57,500 nt of DNA from assembly GCA_009760855.2 (NCBI GenBank), contig WPIO01000047.1:975001-1032500 (forward strand), read 5' to 3'. Below, piece after piece: positions 42,956-55,105 of this stretch. The notes under the pieces are model-generated. The model was given only the letters and a program-made list of their open reading frames with translations, ran no database searches and was not told where the DNA came from. Source of the DNA: Cristatella mucedo (lineage: Eukaryota; Bryozoa; Phylactolaemata; Cristatellidae). How positions within the stretch are numbered: position 1 is the stretch's first letter; each line of letters opens with the position of its first letter. A program made the translations under genes and the position numbers.

Positions 42956-43380
42956 TTATGCTAGTTCGTTATCGCGTGCTTCCTGGTTGATTCTTCGTGT
43001 TTGACGACTTTAAAGTTACAGGCGCACGGCTCTATTTAATCGAGCGCAGTACCGTATGCGAGCGGTGACGGCGGCCACCGATGATCAGCGAGTGAGCTGG
43101 TCGCTCACTGATCGCACGCTGATTGGGCAGGCATTAATGCAGCATTAAAGAAAGCTAAAGAAAAAGAAAAAACAAGGAAGTCAGGAAGTCATGAATATAC
43201 TAAGCTTTCCTGCTGCGAGCATGTTTTGTTTGGCGTCGCTCTGCTTGCACTGTACGTCAAACGAGATTTCCAGGAAAAAGCAAGACCAATAGCAGAGAAC
43301 TCCGGGTCGGGAAAAGCGGATGGTCACGTAGGCAGCGTAATCGATGCACGTGACTTGCGTATTCGAACCCTGGTCGCTTC

Positions 43381-43548
43381 GGGAGACGTGGCGTTTTGAA
43401 TTTTGCTCGCGCTGCGCTCTCCAAGCCGCGCTGGTCATTCAGTCATCGAGGCGCAGATGCGAATGGGAGACGTGGCGTTTTGAATTTTGCTCGCACTGCG
43501 CTCTCCAAGCCGCGCTGGTCATTCAGTCATCGAGGCGCAGATGCGAAT
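43381..43548. repeat. 84-bp tandem duplication
   Basis: GGGAGACGTGGCGTTTTGAA begins each of two units with one visible substitution. The period is a multiple of three, so an open frame passes through both copies, but no protein is recognised. Confidence 0.9.
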
Positions 43549-43554
43549 CGGCTG

Positions 43555-43850
43555 CGTAATGTAATGTAACGTATATCCGTCTGTAACTCCACAAAGCCGT
43601 ATAGACTAAGTGGGTGTTACGCAGGAGAGTTTTGTATAGCACACTCGCAGCCTAAGCGGCTTTCGGTACGCATTCGGTGGCCAACAGACTTCATCTCACG
43701 AAACAAAGAGAAAGTGGGAAGCATAGCACACACACAGAGGAGAACAGTTGAGGTAGTGAATAGCATGGAAGTAGCAGCTCAGGACCGCTGAAAAAGATGA
43801 GCCATAGTCGGCAGTTGGAGACCAGTTGTCGTTGCATAAGAATCTCAAAA
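43555..43850 (-). mobile_element. LINE family A, 5'-truncated 3' end (copy 6)
   Basis: Minus-strand match to copy 2's 3' segment, ending in the family's ATTACATTAC tail next to 43,556 and the CTTTGTGGAGTTACAGACG block. It begins directly after the 84-bp duplication. Confidence 0.75.
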
Positions 43851-43871
43851 ACGCTGTTCTAAGCAGCTCGC

Positions 43872-44067
43872 TAGCTTTCTCTCTCTCTGTCTTGCTCTCT
43901 CGCTCTCTCTCTCTCTCTCTGTCTCTCTCTCTGTCTCTCTCTCTCTGTCTCTCTCTGTCTCTCTAGCTCTCTATCTGTCTATCTGTCTCTCTCTATCTCT
44001 CTATCTATCTCCCTATCTCTCTCTCTCTCTGTCTCTCTCTGTCTCTCTCTGTCTCTGTCTCTCTCTG

Positions 44068-44104
<37 letters not shown>

Positions 44105-44119
44105 CTCTCTGTCTCTGTC

Positions 44120-44150
<31 letters not shown>

Positions 44151-44282
44151 GTGTGTCTCTGTGTGTGTGTGTGTGTCTCTCTCTGTCTCTGTCTCTCTGT
44201 CTCTCTCTTTCCCCTATCTCTTACCCATCTCTATCCCTCTCTATCCTTCTCTCTCTCTCTCTTTCCCTCTCTCTGTCTCTCG
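43872..44282. repeat. (CT)n/(CTGT)n microsatellite, GA-rich on the Elk transcript
   Basis: About 400 bp of CT dinucleotide with TCTCTGTC interruptions and a GTGT patch near 44,150-44,175. On the transcript strand it starts about 23 nt after the GTAAGC donor at 44,305. Confidence 0.95.
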
Positions 44283-44305
44283 TTGACGCCCTATTGCCCG
44301 CTTAC

Positions 44306-44521
44306 CTCCTATCATCATCGCAATGACGGAGAAGATTTTCTCCGAGTCGCTGTTTGCGGCTATGTTGCCAAATCCCACGCTGGTGAGGACGGTCGTGGTG
44401 AAGTAGAGCGCTGACACGTAGGAAGACATAAGAGGCGGGCCATTGATAATGTTAGTGCCGTTTTCGTCGACGGTGCGATTGATCGGCAGGTAGAGGTTGC
44501 CGGCGAGTGTGTGCAGCCAGC
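44306..44521 (-). CDS. Elk: Elk exon: S5-P-S6 with GFG selectivity filter
   Basis: Acceptor GTGTCTGCAG, donor GTAAGC; 216 nt, phase 1 to 1. It encodes GWLHTLAGNLYLPINR, SSYVSALYFTTTVLTS, VGFGNIAANSDSEKIF and SVIAMMIG. VGFGN is the K+ selectivity filter with the Phe typical of KCNH channels. Two N-glycosylation sequons (NRT and NGT) lie in the outer-pore turret. Confidence 0.97.
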
Positions 44522-45315
44522 CTGCAGACACGAGAGCGACACATTAACCGTGTTCAATTAACCGCCCCCGATGGCGGCGAGGAGCGAAACCAATGCGCCT
44601 CGACGGATCGCCCTCCGTCGCGTCCGATCCGTTGTGCGCCGCCGCCGCCGCGTGGTTACGACCGCCGCCTGTCGCCAACCATACCGAGGTCAGTCGCTGC
44701 TGCGTGACCCCGCGCGCCCGCCAGGTGGACGAGGAGCGTCCTCGCGATTGCGGCCAAAGCGAGGCAAGCTGCAGCTTCCGCGCTGCGCCGGCGAGAGCGG
44801 CATGCGTTCGTTCGTTTCGCAGCGCCGGGCCTTTCACTAATCCCAATCGACCCTCGGGCCCAGGCCCCCCTCATCCATCCGAGCCCCGCCCCACATCCGC
44901 TCCGGGCCCGAACCTTTCCGCCCGCAGCGGATCGTGCAGAGGAAGCGAAGGCGACATTCGGCTGCGTCCGTACTGGACATCATCGACGTCCGTACTGGAG
45001 GGCTGGCGTGAAATAGAGTGGCGACAGCAGCCCCGCGGGATTGTGGAACTCCCGCCGGCACGTGTGCACGGGGTTGTAAACTGTCGGCTCCCCACCCAAC
45101 CGGCGCTTCGGAAACTATTGGCTCTCCGGCTGGAGTCTCTACACCATTCCGCTATACCTTCGGCGGTACTGCTATACCTTCGCGGTGACCTTTTAAGGTG
45201 ACTATCCAGTCGAGCCCACTGAGCCGGCACCTACCTAATGTTGTTGCCCCACCCGCGGCTTGGTGCCGTAGCGAGCACTCTTGAGAAGCGCCTCTTGAAC
45301 GCCTGGATGCTATTA

Positions 45316-45344
45316 GGCGCCACGCCTATGCACAGCGTGGCGCC
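45316..45344. repeat. Perfect hairpin, 10-bp arms
   Basis: GGCGCCACGC and GCGTGGCGCC flank a nine-base loop. Confidence 0.85.
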
Positions 45345-46097
45345 CCGGAAGCGCTGGAGTAATCAGTTGTCAGTCAGATAAACTGTGCGGAAACGTCTTT
45401 CTAGAGTGGTTTCAAAATTAAACCTCGATGCGAGGTAGTCGTAGCCAAACGAAGTGCGAAGACGGAAGTGTGCTGGCCCCGGCTAACCCACAGGCCGTTT
45501 TATTTTTAAGACATTTCGTTAAACTTAATCCGATCGCGAAACCGAGAGGGTAGTTCGAATGACTGGATGGATGCACGAAGGATCGCTCTGTCTCAGCAAT
45601 GCATCAAAAAACTTAATGTAAGTTGATCAGTCGATGGTGCTAGAAGCGGAATTGCTTCGCCAGTATTCGAAGGCTTAATCTATATCTATTATCTATATCA
45701 TTCCAGGCTTAATCTATATCATATAAGACTTAATCTATATCATTCAAGGCAGGCCACCAGGCGAGCGTGCAGGCGCTGCTGCAGTTGGGTCGTACTTTTT
45801 TATTTAGAAAAATCTGTGATTCCTAATAAAGCTGTTTAAGTTTTCGTGCGCAATTACGCCACTACCACGTAAAATGCAGTGGTAGGCATTTAAAACTGGG
45901 AGACAACGAGACTTATTATAGGAAAGCAGCACATGTGCGCTCGCTGCAATTACACAATCGCAATCGAGTGAAAGGTCACGAAAAGTCGAGCAGCAAGCGG
46001 TCGCAACAAGTGGCCGAAGTGCCAGGCGCTAGGGTCGCGACAAGCGCGTCTCATTGGCCCGGTTTCGGCCGTCGATAGTCCCTGTAATAATAATATT

Positions 46098-46165
46098 AGT
46101 AATGATGAATTTGTATATCAGCCTCAGAGAACATAATCGATTTCTAGGTACTTTAAATATGCGCC
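46098..46165 (-). repeat. LINE/SINE 3' stem-loop tail remnant (minus)
   Basis: ATGAATTTGTATATCAGCCT, CAGAGAACATAATCGATTTC: a decayed antisense tail. Confidence 0.5.
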
Positions 46166-48540
46166 AAGAGAGGGCCGCCGAGTTCAACCGCCGGCGTCTC
46201 ACATAGTCGCTTATCCGTGCATCGCTTAGCCGCGCGTCCACAGGCGTGCGCACTAGCCCGCACGCCTCACTCGACTCGCAGCCTTCACCTTACGTGGACA
46301 ATTCAGGGCTGCTCGCCAACACACGAGCCGCCGATTGGGCAGAGAGAAAGAAGTCAAACCGTGAGAAGGCCAATAGCAGAAGCCGGAAACCGAGCACGCA
46401 CAGTACGATTTTGTTTTGGGGAGGAGCTAAACTTCGCCCTGGAAGAGGTCGTACTAGGTCGCGGAGTTCTATTCCAAATCTGCTCGGTAAAGCTCTCGGG
46501 CTCCTCTAAAAACTTCTAATTTCATTATTGATTTTTTAACTCTTCGCATGAACTATTAGTTTACCTCCTAAACATTCTCGAAAGTCTTTAGCTCAGCGTG
46601 CCGAAAGCGCGCGGCTAGCAAGACTCTTTCGGTTCGCTAAAAAAGGGAACTTCGCGCCTCTGTATTTGAAGATCCCAAGGCAGCGCGCCGCGGACTCGGC
46701 AGGCCGCCTCTTAAAATTTTTCAAAAAATGATTACTCGGTTGGACAAAAGTTTCGAAACACAGTCCCCTTGAAAGAACGTCGGCCCTCAGGAAGCCGACG
46801 CTGATATCGCGCACCCAAGGCGAGTACCAGTGGCAGCTCTTATAGTCCCATTTAAAATAAAAGCAATCGGCTTCCCCGGTTTGGAGAAAGGATGAATATG
46901 TCGTGACGGCAAGCGTCTAGATGCACTATCAACCTAGATAATTTTGAACGCGGGTGAGTCCGTCCTTAAGTAGGAAAGTACAAGTCGCTGACGTCATTCG
47001 TACGTTGTGCCACTCGTGAAACGTTAAGTATTAATCCGAGGGTAACGTTGCGATGAGTGTCATGCGTGCATGCATGTCGAAGAAGATAGTTTAGTAATTT
47101 GAATACGCAGCAAAAACCTGAACTATGTTAGTTAAACAGAACGTTTAATTGAGTATGGAATTATAAAATAGTGAATTTCGCCGGATTCCGACCAGCGCGT
47201 TATTTAACTGCGAATGTAAACGCCGTGCCTGATCTCTCATTGGGGCGTCTTTCTTCATTATTTAATTGTTCGGGAATATTCCAAAAAGTTCTTCTCCATT
47301 CAATTAACTTGAGCGTCTTTATATTCTTAGTTTATTCTTTCCGAAATTTCCGCGTGTGCACCCTAGTACGTAATATTCAATAATTCTATTTGCTACATTC
47401 GTAAGTCTCTTAGCCTACCTCCCTGAAATCAGGGTAGCCAGCCGGAAAAAAGCCGTACTTTCGTGAAGGGGGAACTAGAGGCTCAGTAGATATACTGCTC
47501 ATCCGGCTTTAGTCGTACACGCAAGAGCAACCAGCGACGACGAGGCTAAATGTCGACCTCCTTCCACAAGGGTGCGTGCGACTCGCTACCGTCAGTATCG
47601 GTTGGTCGTCGTTGTTTTGCAGAGAGCAGAGCTCATCTAGAAACTTGCACTCTCTAGTGATTCCTTAAGCATAATCGGTCAGCCCCAGAAAGATCATCTC
47701 AAAACTAGAGCTCTGAATAGGCGCCGCACGAAACGCCGTCTTAGCGTCGTCTAGCGAGGCCCAGTGGCGCCCTCTGGACTGACCTTGAAGATTTGCGTCG
47801 GAGGCCCGGCACCGCCGGCCGCGCCTCGCCTCGCCAGCCTCTAATTCTTAAAAATGATCTCGCTTTAAACAAAAAGTAATTTTAGCTTTTTTTCTGAAAG
47901 TAGACCCCAGTACTCTGCCCGCCGAAGGAGCGCGCCGATGAGCTCTTCAACCCATATAGAAAATATTTCTTTATTTTTCACCCTTTCAGGAAAAGTCTGA
48001 ATACGTGCATAGAAAGAGCGCCGCCTGGAAACCGGTCTCATTTCACATGCCATATCAAATGAGGTCGGTGGCCCATTTTAAACCCCGCAGGGGCTGCCTC
48101 CGGAAGATCCCATGCCCGCCAGGCTTACGCAACTCCGTCGACGGCGATGATAGCGTCCCGACGGAGAAACGGTACGCCGAAGGCGCGCCTTTAGAGCCGC
48201 GCTCTCTAGACCTGGCTGCTTATCCGTAGAAGCCCGGTGGCCTCTCGGAAATGAATGTCTGGCCTGCAAAGGGCGCCCGTGGATAGTTTTCGGCGAAGAT
48301 AGTTTTCGCTTGAGCGACTGTAATTTTAGTTAGGCAGCGCAGACCTGCCCTTTTGGCCCGAATTCATGGAGGATTCGTGAGAGGCCTCGTCCGGCATCCC
48401 CCAGCGTACGTCCTGCCGGGCGACGCCATCAGCGCGGACGGGAGGAAGCGAAAAAGCCGGGGAAACGACCGTCCTGCATCGCCAGCAGTTGGAGGCGTCG
48501 CCAGCAAGCGCAGGCTTCGCCGTTGACTCGACTGCGGCGC

Positions 48541-48655
48541 ACGCGTCGCGCGTCACGCGTCGCGCGTCACGCGTCGCGCGTCACGCGTCGCGCGTCACGC
48601 GTCGCGCGTCACGCGTCGCGCGTCACGCGTCGCGCGTCACGCGTCGCGCGTCGCG
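48541..48655. repeat. 14-bp CpG-rich minisatellite
   Basis: About eight nearly identical units of GCGTCGCGCGTCAC, each with four or more CpG sites and an ACGCGT (MluI-type) palindrome where units meet. Confidence 0.93.
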
Positions 48656-49184
48656 GGCTCCGCGGTTTTCCGCACCCGAGCGCCGCCTCAGCGCCGCTCC
48701 TTTTCACATCGCCTCTGCACTCCTTGACCTGGCCAGGCTACCCTCCGCCTCCACCTCGACCTTCGCGTCTCCCGTCGCCTTCGCCTTCACCTTCACCCGT
48801 CCCCCCATGAGTGCCGTCCGAGCTTGGCCGCTGGCGTCGAGCCAAGCAAGGTTCCCGCTAAGCGTCCTGGACGCCGAGCGAGCGCCGCTGCAGGCAATTC
48901 GATGCGAGAATTCGCGCCGTCGCCGAATTCGCCTCGACGAGGACAGCGGGCGCGCCGAAGGCTACGCCAGCAGCGGAAGCAGCGGCGCGGGATCAGCCAA
49001 TCGCGCACGAAGGAGCTCGAGACGGAACCCAGGTACCAGTCCGCGAGCCGCCGCCGCCGCCGTCCGCGTGCCGCCGCTAGCGGCGGCGGCGGCGTCGTCG
49101 TCGCCGCCTCGCTGGGCCGTCGGCGTCGCGGCGGCCCAGCGCGGCGCGGCTCGGGCTGAAGGTGCGAGCGCGCGGGCAGCTCAC

Positions 49185-49386
49185 CCGTGCGCCACTCGTC
49201 GCGCCTGTGCAGGTCGGTGTAGCCGATCACGAACCAGATGCAGGCCATCCAGTGCGAGATGAGAGCGTACATGGACATGAGGAGCGTGAGCACGACGGCG
49301 CTGTACTGCGAGTAGCGGTCGATCTTCTGAAGCAGCCGCGCCAGCCGGAGCAGCCGCGCGATCTTGAGCAGCGGTATGACCGTGTT
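49185..49386 (-). CDS. Elk: Elk exon: S4 voltage sensor and S5
   Basis: Acceptor CCGCCGCAG, donor GTGAGC; 202 nt, phase 0 to 1. It encodes [39 protein letters not shown] and [16 protein letters not shown]. The Lys/Arg every third residue marks S4; the ISHWMACIW segment is S5. Distance to the flanking exons and phases fit Elk. Confidence 0.97.
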
Positions 49387-49640
49387 CTGCGGCGGACGGA
49401 GGAGGAGTAGGCGCGCCGGTCACGAGGCAGCGACCGCGCGCGCGAGAACTGGGGCCTCGAGGCGACGGCACGCTGACGCAGCGGCAGCGGCGGCGGCGGC
49501 GGCGGCGGCAGGTGAAAGAGGCTGCACCGCATACACGCTCGTCAAACTTCCAAGCGCCAAGCTGAAGACGACTCCTACAGGGCCAAGCCTGCGACGCCTC
49601 CGTTCAATGGCGTTTCTTTCCAATACGTATACTTACGCAC

Positions 49641-49805
49641 GCACGCACACACATATACCTGTATATATATATATATATATATATACGTATAAGAACGGGC
49701 AAGTCCTTATATATATATATATATATATACACATACACACACACACACACACACCATATATATATATATATATATATATGTGCGTGTGTTTGTGTGTGTG
49801 TTGCA
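49641..49805. repeat. Compound (CA)/(TA) microsatellite
   Basis: Three TA runs separated by unique sequence and CA/TG runs. Tyr-Ile and Val-Cys open frames through it are artefacts. Confidence 0.93.
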
Positions 49806-50555
49806 CACGTGTCGGTAAGCGCTTGGGCATAAAGCCCGTAGCGCACAGGCGCTCACTTTCTCCTTCTCGCTTTGTCATTTATCTTTCTAAGAAGGAGCTC
49901 TTTGCTGTGAGTGCAACCCGCTGCCATAATCCGGGCGCTGGCAACGTAAGTTGCGCTACGCGGAGCCACGCGGAGTCCGACTCGTCCGACCGACTCACCA
50001 CCCGAGACACCGTCCGTGCAGACGAACTTCTAGTCAGGGCTTCTAGACGGCGCGAGGGGCCAGCGCTTCGGCTTCGGCCTTGCCACGCCTTCGAGGCATT
50101 TTCGACACCCTCTCGTGACCGCGCCCTGGTCTCGGTCGGACACGGGTCGGCTCTATCACTTGTCCGCATCCGGGTCCGGTGCCGTGCTCGGACGTGCTCA
50201 CCGCTCGGCCGCTACCGGCCCGTCGCAGCAAATAGTGTTTCGCACAGCCGCGTAGCCGTCCGGCCACGTAATCGGTAGACCGTCGTCAGTCACCCACATC
50301 GCCAGTGATAGATAGATATACATTGATGTATTTTTTAGCTGGACATCTGACCGCGGGTAGCTGTCTTAGCTAAGATGTTCATGCACACCGTTGTTGCAAT
50401 GCTTGAACTGACCATTAGCCACTGACCACTCCCCGTTTACTTTGCTGGCTTCAAGCCAAACCGCATATTAAAACTTGAAGGTAAGCCAATTTAACTGCCG
50501 CATTTACATAGCGGCCGAAGAATCTTCACGGCTATCTCCGCTGCTTGCAGTGGTC

Positions 50556-50640
50556 AATAAGGGATCGACCACGGCAGGATTCGAACCCACAACCCGAGCC
50601 GTGAAGAGAGAGCACCTTACCCCTGGGCCAAGACCAAGGA
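50556..50640 (-). mobile_element. tRNA-derived SINE head (second type, copy 2)
   Basis: Minus strand: GGCCCAGGGGTAAGGTGCTC as A-box region and GGGTTGTGGGTTCGAATCCT with an intact B box, spaced as in a tRNA. No convincing aminoacyl stem closes it, so a functional tRNA gene is unlikely. Confidence 0.5.
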
Positions 50641-50761
50641 GCGTACTAGTTGGTTAAAGGCAGACAGGGCGGGCCCGCAGAGGTCTGCGTGCTCGCAGCA
50701 CATCGGCAGCACTTACGGGCAGCGTCGCTTTCCTAACCAATCCGATCACGCTTTCTTTACG

Positions 50762-50835
50762 TCCAACGTAAAGTGGCTAGAAAAAGATTACGCTCTCCGA
50801 GGACGCTATACAAATACATTTTTATTATTATTACT
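50762..50835 (+). repeat. LINE/SINE 3' stem-loop tail
   Basis: AACGTAAAGTGGCTAGAAAA, ACGCTCTCCGAGGACGCTAT, ACAAATACATTTTTATTATT: shared tail with (ATT)n end, plus orientation. Confidence 0.7.
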
Positions 50836-51515
50836 CGCTGCCTCCCGCGCTAAAGTCGCCCGTGGGTGACCGTGGCGCGATAAGGAAACGGAATTCGCTC
50901 TCGGACCAATCGCGAGTCCGACGAGCACCGACCAGGCTGCGCGCCGCACCTCCGCTCGAGCGCCGCGTGCCGCCTTGGAAGAGCGGCGCCGGACGCTCGC
51001 AGGCGGGCTGCGGGGTGGGGTGGGCCGGACGTGAGCGAGCGGGGCGCAGCGGGGTCGGGCGGTGAGCTCTCAGAGGGGAGCGCGTGCGGGCTCCCGTCAA
51101 CGCTCCCGTACAATATCAAGAGCAGCCGGATCTACGCGAGCGATCGCACAACGACGTGCACCACTAATCGTGCGCCATTCTCAGTTACGGGGTTCGCATG
51201 CGCCGTGGCGCGCGCCGTGCTCGGCCAGTGTCGCTGCGGCTTCGGCGGCAAACGATCGAAGCGGAAATTTAAAAGAGAAAACACAAGCGAACAATGCGGC
51301 AATTCCCGCCATAAGATCTAGCGACGCGACACGGCAAAGCAGCTGCATGCTGTCTGGCGCGGACGAGCGAGCTCGCGTGCCGGCCGCTCGCTTCGAGCCA
51401 TCCATCGTCGGCAGGCAGCAAGCTCGCAAGCGCGAAAGCTGCGCGGCGCGGCGCCAAACACGCGGCGAGCGCCGTGCAGCTTGAGCTCGCGTCGCCGGCG
51501 GCACGATCGTCGCCG

Positions 51516-51566
51516 GCGGTCGCCACGCCCCGCCGGCGGCGGCTGCCGGCGGGGCGTGGCGACCGC
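51516..51566. repeat. Perfect hairpin, 22-bp arms
   Basis: The arms GCGGTCGCCACGCCCCGCCG+GC and the exact inverse are separated by seven bases (GGCGGCT). It is the longest of the GC-rich hairpins in this half. Confidence 0.93.
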
Positions 51567-52330
51567 TCGCGGCCGACTAGCGACGACGCGCTAAGCTCAC
51601 GGCAGCAGCGGCGGCGGATCAGTAAAGTGCGGCGGCGCGAGCAGCCCACACGCGGTTCTACTGCCTAGGAAGGACTGCCGCCGGCGGACGCGGCGCCCGA
51701 CCCTTCCGGAAAGTTTGCCAAAAACATAAAGTCGAGCAGTAGCAGACCGTGAGTGAGCGACGCGCTCTCGCCATTTACCATGTTGTCCCAGGCACTGGGC
51801 TCGTCGCGGAGCTGCATAATAACGGCGAGCAGGTGAGCGAAGCCTCCGTCGCGGCGGCGGCGGAGGCGGCGGCGGCAGATGCTGCCATTCGTCGAGGCGG
51901 CGCAGAGCAGCGAGAGGGCGTTGGCGGCCTCGCGGCCCCCGGCTGGCGCACAGTCGGGTGAGCGCAGCAGCGCTGGCGCCGCCGCACGGCGGCTGCGCCG
52001 GCGCATTCTCGAGAGGCTGACGGCCGAGCATCCGATCCGCTGCTTCGGCGCCGCTCCGGCACGAACGACGGTTCGGCTTGCGGCCCAGAGAGACGCGCGA
52101 CTGCGCTCGCTCGAGCGAGGCCGGCGGTGGAAGAGTGAGCACACCGGAAGAGCGCCGAGAGCACGGAGGAAGTTCACTCGCGAGCATGCCGGAAGCGAGT
52201 CGCGTCCCGGGCGGAGCGCTTGCGGTCGCTCGAGTGACTCCGTCGGCGACGGCCGTCGCTGATCGCTGAGAAAAATGGGCGCGCGGCCGGCGCCCGGAGA
52301 ACGAGTTCAAAGATCAGAGCGAGTTCGGAG

Positions 52331-52430
<100 letters not shown>

Positions 52431-52471
52431 CTGGGTCGACGAGAGCTTGGTCGACGCCTACTCAGTCTTAC

Positions 52472-52629
52472 CGTTTTCACTTGAAAAACGTACAGCAGGT
52501 CGAACGGTATCGCGGCCAGAATGTCGAGGAAGAACCAGGATTTTACGTAGTGCACGGCCATGAGTCGAGGATCGTTGACGACTTGGCCCGATTTGCTGAC
52601 GAACGTCGTGCGGAAGTTCATGACCATGT
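52472..52629 (-). CDS. Elk: Elk exon: S2-S3
   Basis: Acceptor GCGCTGCAG, donor GTAAGA; 158 nt, phase 1 to 0. The junction gives [18 protein letters not shown], then [20 protein letters not shown] and [20 protein letters not shown] is an Elk signature; the aspartate in S3 (FFLDIL) is conserved in voltage sensors. Confidence 0.97.
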
Positions 52630-52686
52630 CTGCAGCGCGCAAAGTCGGTCGCTCGCGCGCCGCCGTCGGCATGTGACGGGCATGCG

Positions 52687-52729
52687 GGCAGCGAATGCTG
52701 CCGCCAAGCAAGCGGCAGCATTCGCTGCC
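52687..52729. repeat. Perfect hairpin, 18-bp arms
   Basis: GGCAGCGAATGCTGCCGC and GCGGCAGCATTCGCTGCC flank a seven-base loop (CAAGCAA), 58 nt upstream of the 52,629 exon start on the transcript strand. The left arm is itself partly palindromic. Confidence 0.92.
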
Positions 52730-52858
52730 GATGATACGCGGGGGAGACGAGCGAAGGGCCGACCAGGGACAGCTCGCCCGCCGGCGAGTAGCTCGCAGGC
52801 CAAGGCCAAGGACAAAGCTGGTCAGCCACTGGTCCAGCCCGACAAGGCGCGCCGACGG

Positions 52859-52915
52859 CTCTCGCAGGTTCTCGCAGGTTCTCGCAGGCTCTCGCAGGCT
52901 CTCGCAGGCTCACGC
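52859..52915. repeat. 10-bp tandem repeat (CTCGCAGGTT/CTCGCAGGCT)
   Basis: Five to six units of a decamer in the intron between the S1 and S2-S3 exons. Confidence 0.88.
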
Positions 52916-53256
52916 GTAGAGGGCGGGGAGCTTCGGCTTGAGCTCAGGCTCTAGCTGGCGCCGAGCGCAGGCCGCCGACGGCGTGTCTCGACAGGGGTTC
53001 GCCTCCGAGAGTAAGCGTCGGGGGGCGGGGGGGGGGAGGAAACGAGTCACTTCTCGGCGGCGACGGTCAGACGGAAGCGGAAGCGCCATCGATGCCATCC
53101 GGAGCATCCGGGCAAGTTGACCCATTTGAGCTGAACATCGCGAGCGAGTGCATGCGATAAATGAAGTCGTCGCAACGCCGCGACGTTCCAGCGCGAGCGC
53201 TTCCGGCAGCGGGCCGCCGGAAGCGCTCCGCCGGAAGCGCTCCGCCGCCTCCTCAC

Positions 53257-53521
53257 CGGCCATGAAGAGCAGCTCGACAATGACGTCAGTGTAGATGGTG
53301 TTCTTCTCCAGCCTGTGTTCCTCGTCGGTGTTGTACGGCGTCAGGAAGGCGGCGTTGTATGGCACTATGATGGCGATATAGAACGTGCAGATGAGAATTA
53401 GCCAGTCCCAGATGATCTTGAACAGTCCGTAGTGCAGTATGATGCACTTGGCCTGGCCCGCCGAGCTGGCTTGCACTGTATACTGCGGCAGCTCGTCATC
53501 CTTGGCGGACATCGTTTCGAT
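53257..53521 (-). CDS. Elk: Elk exon: pre-S1, S1 and start of S2
   Basis: Acceptor CTGTCGCTGCAG, donor GTGAGG; 265 nt, phase 0 to 1. It encodes ELPQYTVQASSAG, ILHYGLFKIIWDWLILICTF, YIAIIVPYNAAFL and DVIVELLFMA. LHYG.FK..WDWLIL is the KCNH S1 signature and VPYN is Elk-like. A nearer TTGCAG about 27 nt upstream would shift the frame relative to the previous exon, so the 53,521 start is preferred. Confidence 0.96.
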
Positions 53522-54923
<1,402 letters not shown>

Positions 54924-55105
54924 TTTGCTGTTGAAGTGCAGCTTCTTATGGCCGAGCGAAGCGGACAGATGGTAGAGCACGGCCTTGCTACGGCTCCGCT
55001 TCGAATTTTTCGCCGTCGACTGTCCGCTGCAGTCGACGCAGCCGTCCGCGGTACCGCCGTCGAAGCTGCGGCCGATTTCATCGCCGCTTGACGCTTTGCC
55101 CTCAC
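54924..55105 (-). CDS. Elk: Elk exon: linker between PAS domain and S1
   Basis: Acceptor CGCGTTCTAG, donor GTGAGC; 182 nt, phase 1 to 0. It encodes GKASSGDEIGRSFDGG then RSRSKAVLYHLSASLGHKK and LHFNSK. SRAVLYHISGHL is the equivalent segment in vertebrate KCNH8 and is specific to Elk channels. The phase 1 entry calls for an earlier exon, not seen up to 57,500. Confidence 0.92.

Larger units (their letters stand above)
44522..49184 (-). other. Elk intron between S5 and pore exons
   Basis: About 4.7 kb. It holds a hairpin at 45,316-45,344, a SINE-tail remnant at 46,098-46,165, and the 14-bp CpG minisatellite at 48,541-48,655. 46.5-47.5 kb is AT-richer. No exon is expected because the flanking exons join directly in phase (RTG|GWLH). 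Confidence 0.6.

Noticed and set aside
48489-49262. 257-codon plus-strand frame with repeated RRASRVARHASRVT
   Set aside because: Generated by the 14-bp minisatellite and antisense to the real S4-S5 exon.
50556-50640. Functional tRNA gene
   Set aside because: A and B boxes are present but a closed acceptor stem and clean anticodon arm cannot be drawn; related copies exist as SINE heads.
51597-52310. 237- and 170-codon minus-strand frames
   Set aside because: GC-rich intronic DNA between Elk exons that already join in phase; several frames are open at once.
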